A stretch of 35,406 nucleotides of DNA from Bacillota bacterium (GTDB lineage: Bacteria; Bacillota; Clostridia; Peptostreptococcales; Anaerovoracaceae), in the NCBI GenBank assembly GCA_028724585.1, contig JAQYCQ010000006.1:1-35406 (forward strand), read 5' to 3'. Made by a program: the position numbers and the translations under genes. Of this stretch, positions 29,387 through 35,406 are shown piece after piece. The notes under the pieces are model-generated. The model did no database searches. It was not told where the DNA came from and was given only the letters and a program-made list of their open reading frames with translations. The stretch's first letter is position 1; each line of letters opens with the position of its first letter.

Positions 29387-30268
29387 ATGTCTTTCAGCAG
29401 CGTAAAGGAAATGAAGGCGGAAGCCGCAGAAAAAAACATTACTCTCCCGGAAACCGTCCTGCTCCACGATCTCAGTGACAGCTCCCTGACCAGAGAACAG
29501 TCCGTAAATAAAATGAAATATGTCTGGCAGGTGATGAAGGCGGCAAGCGAAGGCTACTGCGAAGATGACAGGTCCAACAGCGGCCTGACTGGAGGAAACG
29601 CAGCTAAAATAAAAAAAGCTGCCGCCGCAGGCAAACTTATCGGCGACCCCTTCATATTCGAAGTCATAGAAGAATCGATGAAGACCGCTGAATGCAACGC
29701 CTGCATGAAGAGGATAGTAGCGGCGCCTACCGCCGGCAGCTGCGGAGTGCTCCCGGGCGTTCTGATCCCGCTGGCAAAAAGGCACATGGACGAACCCGAT
29801 TTTGAAGACAGGATCATAGAAGCCCTTTATGTAGCAGCCGGATTCGGCGAAGTCACTGCGGCAAGAGCGTCTGTATCAGGAGCTGAAGGAGGGTGCCAGG
29901 CCGAGATCGGTACCGCCGCGGCAATGGCGGCTGCAGCCCTTACCTGGATCGGAGGAGGCACAGCTGACCAGTGCTCCGACGCCTTCGCTATCGCGCTTAC
30001 AAACATGCTGGGACTCGTTTGTGATCCGGTAGCGGGCCTGGTCGAAGTACCGTGCATAAACAGAAACGCGGCCGGGGCTATGACTGCCGTCAGCTCCGCT
30101 GACATGGCTCTCGCCGGCATCAAATCCGATATCCCTGCCGACGAAGTGATAGACTGCATGAAGGAAGTCGGCGACGTTATGGTCTCCGAACTCAGAGAGA
30201 CAGGAAAGGGCGGCCTGGCAGGAACCCCTACGGGCAGGGAGATAGCGGCACGCGTCCTGAAAAAATAA
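29387..30268 (+). CDS. sdaAA: L-serine dehydratase (iron-sulfur), alpha subunit
   Basis: A 293-residue catalytic subunit. Cysteines that build the [4Fe-4S] site lie in AECNACMKRIVAAPTAGSCGVLPG, GGCQAEIGTAAAMAAA, LGLVCDPVAGLVEVPCINRN and DCMKEVGD. The start is ATG 29387: AGGGAGG (29371-29377) is 9 nt upstream, and it lies 1 nt after the sdaAB stop. ATG 29378 would touch the Shine-Dalgarno. The two subunits are clearly co-translated. A hairpin-based terminator that contains a triloop repeat follows. Confidence 0.95.
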   Translation: MSFSSVKEMKAEAAEKNITLPETVLLHDLSDSSLTREQSVNKMKYVWQVMKAASEGYCEDDRSNSGLTGGNAAKIKKAAAAGKLIGDPFIFEVIEESMKTAECNACMKRIVAAPTAGSCGVLPGVLIPLAKRHMDEPDFEDRIIEALYVAAGFGEVTAARASVSGAEGGCQAEIGTAAAMAAAALTWIGGGTADQCSDAFAIALTNMLGLVCDPVAGLVEVPCINRNAAGAMTAVSSADMALAGIKSDIPADEVIDCMKEVGDVMVSELRETGKGGLAGTPTGREIAARVLKK

Positions 30269-30272
30269 GGAT

Positions 30273-30320
30273 ATCCGGAGGATCCTGTGGACGGAGTCCA
30301 CGTCAGTCCGGCTTTTCTTT
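30273..30320 (+). terminator. Terminator of sdaAB-sdaAA built around triloop hairpins
   Basis: ATCC-GGA-GGAT (30273-30283), spacer CCT, GTGGAC-GGA-GTCCAC (30287-30301). Alternatively CCGGA (30275-30279) pairs with TCCGG (30306-30310) around the second hairpin, followed by CTTTTCTTTT. A repeat pair has apparently been recruited as terminator. Confidence 0.65.
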
Positions 30321-30326
30321 TCACAG

Positions 30327-30356
30327 TTGACATAGTTCAGTCGGATTTTGTATAAT
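30327..30356 (+). promoter_or_regulatory. Promoter of the alaS operon
   Basis: TTGACA (30327-30332), 18-nt spacer, TATAAT (30351-30356). The leader is about 145 nt long. Confidence 0.85.
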
Positions 30357-30420
30357 ATTCGAGTATAGTTATAAAATATAATTAATTGATCAATAAACAC
30401 AGGGTGTGCCGAAGCCCAGA

Positions 30421-30451
30421 AGACTCGTCCCGTAAAGACGGGTCTTTTTTT
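30421..30451 (+). terminator. Terminator-like hairpin in the alaS leader
   Basis: CCCGT (30429-30433), AAAG, ACGGG (30438-30442), weakly extended by AGA/TCT, then a run of seven T. It lies about 60 nt before the alaS start and could attenuate alaS. A preceding GGG…CCC hairpin (GGTGTGCCGAAGCC) may be part of the switch. No T-box core is seen. Confidence 0.55.
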
Positions 30452-30509
30452 ACCAGTACACGCGCTCTATACGCGCAGGCGCGGCATCCTGCAGGGAGGT
30501 TTTTTATCA

Positions 30510-33134
30510 ATGGAAAAACTCGGCCTTAACGAGATTAGAAAGAAGTTCCTCGAATTCTATAAAAGCAAGGGACATCTTGTGCATGAGAGCTTTCCGCTCA
30601 TTCCGGACAACGACAAAAGCCTTATGCTCATAAATTCAGGAATGGCTCCTCTTAAGCCATATTTCTCAGGACTCAAGACCCCGCCTTCTAAGCGCATGAC
30701 CACATGCCAGAAGTGTATCAGGACAGGCGATATCGAAAATATCGGCTACACTGAAAGGCACGGTACTTTCTTTGAGATGATGGGCAACTTCTCTTTCGGC
30801 GATTACTTCAAGGAGCAGTCTATCACATGGGGATGGGAGTTCATCACGGAAGTCCTCAAGCTTCCTGAGGATAAGATCTGGGCGACTATCTATCTCGACG
30901 ACGATGAAGCCCACGATATCTGGAGAAACAAGATCGGTATGCCTGAAGAGCATATCGTGCGCCTTGGCAAAGAAGACAACTTCTGGGAGATTGGTATCGG
31001 TCCTTGCGGCCCGTGCTCCGAGATCTACTTCGACAGAGGCGAAGAATACGGATGCGGCAAGCCTGACTGCAAGCCTGGCTGCGAATGCGACAGATATATG
31101 GAATTCTGGAATCACGTATTCACTCAGTTCGACAGACATGAAGACGGAACATACACTCCGCTGGCTCACCCTAACATCGATACAGGAATGGGTCTCGAGC
31201 GTATCGCCTGCATCATGCAGGGCACTGACTCCATCTTCGATATAGACACTATCCAGCACATACTCAGGCAGGTCGAAGCTGTCGCGGGCGTCAAATACGA
31301 AAGCGGCAAAGCCAAGACCGATATTTCCATCAGGATCATCACAGACCATATCCGTTCTGTAACATTCATGATCAGCGACGGTATTCTGCCTAGCAACGAG
31401 GGTAGAGGCTACGTGCTCAGAAGACTGCTCAGAAGGGCTGCCCGCCACGGCAAGCTCCTCGGCATCAACAAGCCTTTCCTGGCTGACCTGACTGACGTGG
31501 TAGTCGAGGTCTCCGGCGAAGCTTACCCGGCTCTCGTTGAGAAGCACGATTATATCAAGAAGATCGTTAATATAGAGGAAGAAAAGTTCGCCGAGACTAT
31601 CGACCAGGGAACTAATATCATAAACTCCTATATCGATGAGCTTACTAAAGAAGGAAAAACTGTGCTCCCTGGAGACAAGGCTTTCAAGCTCTACGATACA
31701 TACGGATTCCCTCTCGAGCTTACTACAGAAATCCTTGCGGAACATCAGTTCACTGCTGACGAAGAAGCTTTCAATCAGCTCATGGAGCAGCAGAGAGAAA
31801 ACGCCAGAAACGCAAGGAAATCAGATGCTGAGGTAGCATGGCAGGATGAGAACATAGGTTTCTTTAATACCGGAGATCCTACTGAATTCACAGGCTACGA
31901 TAAGCTGATCGACGAAGCCAGGATCGAAGCTATCATCATCGACCGCGAAACTGTAGACGAGATCCGTGAAGGTCAGGAAGGTGTCGTGATCCTTAATAAG
32001 ACTCCTTTCTACGCTGAAATGGGCGGCCAGGTCGGTGACCGCGGAACTATAGAAGCAGACGGCTGCGTGCTCCGCGTCAACGATACTGTAAAGGCAAAGG
32101 ATTTCTTCGTACATAAGGTAAAGGCAGAAAAGGGTTCGGTAAAGGCAGGCGATACTGTAACTGCTTCAGTCGACCCTCTCTTCAGGAACAGGACCGCAAG
32201 GAATCATACCGCAACTCATATTCTTCAGGCTGCGCTCAAGCAGGTACTGGGAGACCACGTATCTCAGGCTGGATCGCTTGTAAATCCTGATGAGCTCAGA
32301 TTCGATTTCACTCACTTCGAAGCTCTCTCAGCAGAAGAGATCCAGAAGGTAGAAGATATCGCCAATGATGAGATCGCAAAATTCGAAGACGTCAACACGA
32401 CTGTAATGTCTCTCGAGGAAGCTAAGCAGTCCGGTGCCACAGCTCTGTTCGACGACAAATACGCGGACAGCGTAAGGGTTGTCTCCGTTGGAGATTTCAG
32501 CAAGGAGCTCTGTGGCGGAACACATGTTTCAAATTCCGGTCAGATCGGTGCCATTAAGATCGTGAGCGAGAGCGGCGTGGCATCAGGTGTCCGCAGGATC
32601 GTCGCTATCACAGGCGATGGCATTGCGAAAGCCCTGCGCGCTGACGAATCTCTTATCTCAGATGTTTCTTCGGCACTCAAGACTCAGCCGGCTAACCTCA
32701 TTACAAGGATTGGATCGCTCGAAGATGAGATAAAGTCACTGAAGAAGGAACTTGAGGACATAAAAGCACAGAATATCGGAAATTCCGTCGGTGATCTGCT
32801 CGATGGAGCAAAAGTCATCAACGGCGTTAAGCTGGTCACTGCTAAATTCGACAATATCGGCATCGATGAACTCAGAGCCTTTTCAGATGAACTCAAGGGC
32901 AGAGAAAAAGGCCTTGTCAATGTACTCGCTGCTGTCAACAACGGCAAGGTTACATTCCTCGTATCTGTATCTGACGAACTTGTCGAAAAGGGATACCACG
33001 CTGGCAAGATGATCAAGGAGATCGCGAAGGCTGCCGGAGGCGGCGGCGGCGGAAAGGCAAATATGGCTCAGGCCGGCGCTAAGGATGCTTCCAAGATCGA
33101 CGATGCTTTCGCTGTTGCTGAAACTCTTCTGTAA
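30510..33134 (+). CDS. alaS: Alanyl-tRNA synthetase
   Basis: A full-length 874-residue class II synthetase. Catalytic motifs: MTTCQKCIRTGDIENIGYTERHGTFFEMMGNFSFGDYFKEQ, GIGPCGPCSEIYFD, and GMGLERIACIMQ. A tRNA-recognition region follows. The editing domain has RNHTATHILQAALK and CGGTHVSNSGQIG (metal-binding His/Cys). The C-terminal C-Ala domain ends with a Gly-rich AAGGGGGGKANMAQAGAKD. AGGGAGG (30493-30499) is 10 nt before ATG 30510. It heads the usual alaS-ireB-ruvX order, with its own promoter and a possible attenuator in the leader. Confidence 0.98.
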   Translation: MEKLGLNEIRKKFLEFYKSKGHLVHESFPLIPDNDKSLMLINSGMAPLKPYFSGLKTPPSKRMTTCQKCIRTGDIENIGYTERHGTFFEMMGNFSFGDYFKEQSITWGWEFITEVLKLPEDKIWATIYLDDDEAHDIWRNKIGMPEEHIVRLGKEDNFWEIGIGPCGPCSEIYFDRGEEYGCGKPDCKPGCECDRYMEFWNHVFTQFDRHEDGTYTPLAHPNIDTGMGLERIACIMQGTDSIFDIDTIQHILRQVEAVAGVKYESGKAKTDISIRIITDHIRSVTFMISDGILPSNEGRGYVLRRLLRRAARHGKLLGINKPFLADLTDVVVEVSGEAYPALVEKHDYIKKIVNIEEEKFAETIDQGTNIINSYIDELTKEGKTVLPGDKAFKLYDTYGFPLELTTEILAEHQFTADEEAFNQLMEQQRENARNARKSDAEVAWQDENIGFFNTGDPTEFTGYDKLIDEARIEAIIIDRETVDEIREGQEGVVILNKTPFYAEMGGQVGDRGTIEADGCVLRVNDTVKAKDFFVHKVKAEKGSVKAGDTVTASVDPLFRNRTARNHTATHILQAALKQVLGDHVSQAGSLVNPDELRFDFTHFEALSAEEIQKVEDIANDEIAKFEDVNTTVMSLEEAKQSGATALFDDKYADSVRVVSVGDFSKELCGGTHVSNSGQIGAIKIVSESGVASGVRRIVAITGDGIAKALRADESLISDVSSALKTQPANLITRIGSLEDEIKSLKKELEDIKAQNIGNSVGDLLDGAKVINGVKLVTAKFDNIGIDELRAFSDELKGREKGLVNVLAAVNNGKVTFLVSVSDELVEKGYHAGKMIKEIAKAAGGGGGGKANMAQAGAKDASKIDDAFAVAETLL

Positions 33135-33451
33135 AATTTTTTAGGGGGAGCACAGCGGTATCCGAATTGCCTTATTTCGGGAGCATGTCAACGTTTTCCG
33201 GAGCATGGGTAGCGGCTCAAAATGTCATAATATGGGATGCGTCATAAAAAGTGCTTGTAAATCTCAAATTGCTGCAGTAATATCTATTTATCAAAAATTC
33301 AGCAGGATGCTCCGCCATGATATTAGTGGACAGGCAATAATACTGAGGGATCTGCCTGCCATTCTGCTGTAAAGTGATTTGGTTTTAGCAGGAGCAGATA
33401 ATGGTCCACTTCCGGAACATTTGTCGAGGCTCTGAATCGGAGATGGTAGAT
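33135..33451. other. Intergenic region between alaS and ireB
   Basis: No gene is seen. It contains two CGGAGCATG/GGGAGCATG copies (about 33180-33210) and a large nested hairpin at 33300-33369. No clear terminator follows alaS, so ireB may be read through. Confidence 0.45.
33300..33369. repeat. Nested 70-nt inverted repeat
   Basis: CAGCAGGATG (33300-33309) pairs with CATTCTGCTG (33360-33369), 9 pairs plus a G/T, and encloses a CAGGCA (33331-33336) / TGCCTG (33353-33358) hairpin. It could be a structured intercistronic RNA or a small palindromic insertion. Confidence 0.6.
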
Positions 33452-33700
33452 ATGGACAAGAACACAATTTTATTTACAACGCCTCAGAAAGCACATGATA
33501 AGACAGTTGCTTCCATCCTGAACAAAGTCTATGACGCTTTGGAGGAAAAAGGCTATAACGCGATCGATCAGATCGTAGGATATATTCTGTCAGGGGATCC
33601 ATCATATATCACCGGGCACAATAACGCCCGCAGCCTGATCAGGCAGATTGACAGAGACGACCTTGTCGAAACTCTGCTCAGAAGCTTTCTAAACAAGTAA
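33452..33700 (+). CDS. ireB: IreB family regulatory phosphoprotein
   Basis: An 82-residue cytoplasmic protein (DUF965/YrzL). The sequence DKNTILFTTPQKAHDKTVASILNKVYDALEEKGYNAIDQIVGYILSGDPSYITGHNNARSLIRQIDRDDLVETLLRSF is highly typical. In enterococci IreB is phosphorylated on N-terminal Thr by the PASTA kinase IreK and affects cephalosporin resistance; the TT pair is present here. ATG 33452 is chosen because GGAG (33439-33442) is 9 nt upstream. It sits between alaS and ruvX as in most Firmicutes, and a terminator-like hairpin follows. Confidence 0.95.
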   Translation: MDKNTILFTTPQKAHDKTVASILNKVYDALEEKGYNAIDQIVGYILSGDPSYITGHNNARSLIRQIDRDDLVETLLRSFLNK

Positions 33701-33719
33701 TTTAATGACCATCATATAC

Positions 33720-33756
33720 GCCCGGGTCCAGTATCATGAACCCGGGCATATTTTTT
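33720..33756 (+). terminator. Terminator-like hairpin between ireB and ruvX
   Basis: GCCCGGGT (33720-33727) / ACCCGGGC (33740-33747), then ATATTTTTT. The ruvX Shine-Dalgarno (AAGGAGAAG) begins right after the T-run and no promoter lies between, so ruvX depends on read-through or a hidden promoter. Confidence 0.8.
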
Positions 33757-33776
33757 AAGGAGAAGATCTGTATAAC

Positions 33777-34253
33777 ATGAGAGCAATATCTTTAGACGTA
33801 GGAGACAAGACCATAGGCGTCGCCGTCAGCGACCCGCTGATGCTTACAGCCCAGGGCATCACGACGATCGACAGGATCGGCATCAGGAAAGACTGCGACA
33901 AAGTCATTAAGATGATCAAAGAATATGAATGCGATACTGTAGTAATCGGGCTTCCGCTGAACCTTGACGGAGGCGACAGTGTCCAGACTCAGAAGGTCCG
34001 CGATTTTAGGACCATGCTGGAAAACAAGATGAGAAGCACAGCGATCAAGGGAGTGACATGCGTATTTCAGGATGAACGCTTTACGACCAAGATCGCAGAA
34101 TCAGTACTTATAGACGCGGACGTTTCCAGAAGCAAACGCAAGGATGTCATAGACAAGCAGGCGGCCGTCATAATCCTGCAGAGCTATCTGGACAGGCAGA
34201 GATTCCTCAGGGAAAATGAATCCGAACAGCCTGAGGATCAGGATAACGAATAA
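33777..34253 (+). CDS. ruvX: RuvX/YqgF family Holliday-junction resolvase-like protein
   Basis: A 158-residue RNase H-fold nuclease proposed to process Holliday junctions or pre-16S rRNA. The first acidic residue is in RAISLDVGDKTIGVAVSDP, the second in VVIGLPLNLDGGDSVQTQKVRDF, and the third region is FQDERFTTKIAE followed by KDVIDKQAAVIILQSYLD. The acidic tail (ESEQPEDQDNE) is longer than usual. AAGGAGAAG (33757-33765) precedes ATG 33777 by 11 nt. The yrzB-like (DUF1292) gene that often follows is not seen. Confidence 0.95.
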   Translation: MRAISLDVGDKTIGVAVSDPLMLTAQGITTIDRIGIRKDCDKVIKMIKEYECDTVVIGLPLNLDGGDSVQTQKVRDFRTMLENKMRSTAIKGVTCVFQDERFTTKIAESVLIDADVSRSKRKDVIDKQAAVIILQSYLDRQRFLRENESEQPEDQDNE

Positions 34254-34281
34254 AAATAAAATATTGAAGATCATTAGAACA

Positions 34282-34320
34282 ACCGGCACATGTCATTACG
34301 GCAGATGCCGGTGTTTTACT
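34282..34320 (+). terminator. Terminator after ruvX
   Basis: ACCGGCA (34282-34288) / TGCCGGT (34306-34312), then GTTTTACTTT. Confidence 0.75.
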
Positions 34321-34372
34321 TTGATCTGAATCATCGCTGCGCAAAGGGAGAGAAGAGGAATGATAAAGTAAC

Positions 34373-34410
34373 TTAACTATTCCTAAAATATGAATTTTAG
34401 GAATAGTTAA
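34373..34410. repeat. Perfect 17-bp AT-rich inverted repeat
   Basis: TTAACTATTCCTAAAAT (34373-34389), loop ATGA, ATTTTAGGAATAGTTAA (34394-34410). It marks the left edge of the AT-rich, gene-free stretch, and could be a terminator-like or protein-binding palindrome. Confidence 0.9.
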
Positions 34411-35272
34411 TGCGTATTTTGACCATTTAAATCTATTCTATCCATTTTATGGCATATAATTTTACTATCTTTGAATTTCTTACATTTCAAAGAATCACTT
34501 CCCATATGATCCTGCATTTTCTTTCTCGTCTTTTACTGATCCTCTTGTTCCTTTTCGCAGTAACTGAACTCGTTTTCAGAACCAGCTTCTTGTTAGCTCC
34601 AGCAGATATGACCTCAGCATTCATATGATCTCTCAGATTGATCCTAAGCCTTGTTTTATATATTCATGTATATTTCATGTTTCGCTTTTATTATTTACCA
34701 ATATCGATTCCACTGACAAACCATCCGCACATATCTCACAGACTGTCCACATGCATCATCATTCAGATATCATTTTATAAATAGCATCCTGCGATCATCA
34801 GTGTCCTTCAGCCATTCAATAATATTTAGTCTGCATCCGTCTTCGCGATCAGCTATCGACTCCTGATATGTCCATAATCTTAAAAATCATACAGATTTTG
34901 TGATGATCGCTTTCCCGGTCCGTCGATAATAAAATTTATCTGGAAAAAGCAGATTTTCGAGCCCCTCAGGGGCTCATACAGCCTCGATATTATGATTTTT
35001 ATGTAGTTATTCGATTCTGGTGATATTTTGCTTAAATCGCTCTTAAAAGCCTTATAACGGCATATGACCGATTTTAACGCTATTTACTCTCTGAGTCAGA
35101 CAATCTTAAGGTTTATTATTATAAATCTGCTAAATTATGGTGGTCATTTTCCAATCAGCCTTCGCTATCTCGATCCGTCAGGAAAATCAGTCCGGAAAAT
35201 CCGAAAAAACAGTTTGTTGAAATATTACTCAAATACAGATGCAGCACAACGAAAAATAAGTAAATAAATCAT
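34411..35272. other. AT-rich region without a supported gene
   Basis: No ORF with a ribosome binding site and recognisable content. A 45-residue basic frame on the minus strand (about 34493-34630) and a plus-strand frame at 35064-35267 both look like chance. One 7-bp triloop hairpin lies at 34959-34975. Composition is clearly more AT-rich than the genes to the left, suggesting acquired or decayed DNA. Confidence 0.4.
34959..34975. repeat. Triloop hairpin, TCA loop
   Basis: GAGCCCC-TCA-GGGGCTC: a perfect 7-bp stem with C:G closure. The loop TCA (TGA on minus) departs from the GNA rule of the other copies. Confidence 0.7.
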
Positions 35273-35406
35273 AACCACCAGTTAAACTGGTGGTTTGCAC
35301 TAGCCCTAAAAGGGCATGTTACTAGCAGCGTCTTAAGGCGCCCTGAAAGATTCCGCCAACCGCATATCTTTCTCGGGCTGCGCCTAAAGGCGCTCTTTTA
35401 TTTCTT
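35273..35406 (+). mobile_element. Structured end of a probable IS200/IS605-like element, cut by the window edge
   Basis: Consecutive hairpins: AACCACCAG (35273-35281) / CTGGTGGTT (35287-35295), GCCCT-AAA-AGGGC (35303-35315), a long imperfect hairpin from GGCGCCCTGAAAGA (35337-35350) to TCTTTC…GCGCC (35367-35384), and GCGCC-TAAA-GGCGC (35380-35393) followed by TCTTTTATTTCTT. The last two share GCGCC and cannot form together. The layout resembles leader or end regions of IS200/IS605 elements; an attenuator-type riboregulator is the alternative. The adjoining gene lies outside the window. Confidence 0.4.

Noticed and set aside
30357-30509. T-box riboswitch in the alaS leader
   Set aside because: The leader is only about 145 nt and has no GGTGGNACCGCG-like core or Stem I features; only a plain terminator-type hairpin is visible.
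34493-34630. 45-codon basic minus-strand frame in the AT-rich desert
   Set aside because: It has a weak GAGAGA upstream, but the sequence is too short and low in complexity to support as a gene; it could be a remnant.
35064-35267. 67-codon plus-strand frame in the AT-rich desert
   Set aside because: No Shine-Dalgarno sequence and no recognisable features; it probably arises by chance in AT-rich DNA.

Overview
The window reads as chromosome from an anaerobic low-to-mid GC Bacillota, most likely class Clostridia. The reasons are the [FeFe]-hydrogenase maturase HydF, an iron-sulfur L-serine dehydratase split into two subunits, the alaS-ireB-ruvX block typical of Firmicutes, strong AGGAGG-type ribosome binding sites and consensus sigma-A promoters. 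UGA, UAA and UAG are all used as ordinary stops. I cannot name the genus from sequence alone.

Layout. 1-1512 (minus): the start of a YolD-like gene behind a UvrX/YqjW-type Y-family polymerase, with possible LexA boxes upstream. 2148-7079: an NSS-type sodium symporter, alanine racemase, an alpha/beta hydrolase and a YkvI-like membrane protein. 7182-9168: a frameshifted GNAT acetyltransferase, a flavin-type PNPOx-like protein and a DUF212/PAP2-like membrane protein. 9476-12080: an aspartase-like lyase joined 1 nt from hydF. 12335-15455: two paralogous EamA exporters flanking a LysR regulator. 15605-18194: a PPK2 kinase divergent from a YbjQ protein, then a hypoxanthine-DNA glycosylase and an HD protein. 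18224-20724: a transsulfuration operon with a cysteine-rich leader peptide and attenuator; its second gene (CBS/CysK-like) has an in-frame TGA. 20835-21665: a pirin lacking half its metal site. 21908-23705: a promoter-to-terminator unit with only small or broken ORFs. 23931-25055: a cation diffusion facilitator. 25074-25605: two identical tRNA-Leu(GAG) genes, each with its own promoter and terminator. 25838-27465: a DUF47/PhoU-like plus PiT phosphate transport pair. 27671-28233: a C_GCAxxG_C_C protein and tRNA-Gly(CCC). 28300-28710: an ORF-less IS200/IS605-like element with a highly structured RNA (HEARO/omegaRNA-like). 28720-30268: sdaAB-sdaAA. 30327-34253: alaS-ireB-ruvX. 34254-35406: an AT-rich gene desert ending in a second IS200/IS605-like structured end.

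Three items deserve most attention. First, about twenty short hairpins are scattered between the genes; nearly all have a C-GNA-G triloop (GGA or GAA on one strand) with different but self-complementary stems, often in tandem pairs. Second, a 48-residue leader ORF with six Cys codons in fifteen sits between a good promoter and an intrinsic terminator ahead of the transsulfuration genes. Third, the orphan structured RNA/mobile element lies 11 nt upstream of sdaAB. Several genes look recently damaged (GNAT deletion, CysK-like nonsense codon, possible N-terminal stop at the CDF gene), so either the strain is decaying these loci or the assembly has local errors.
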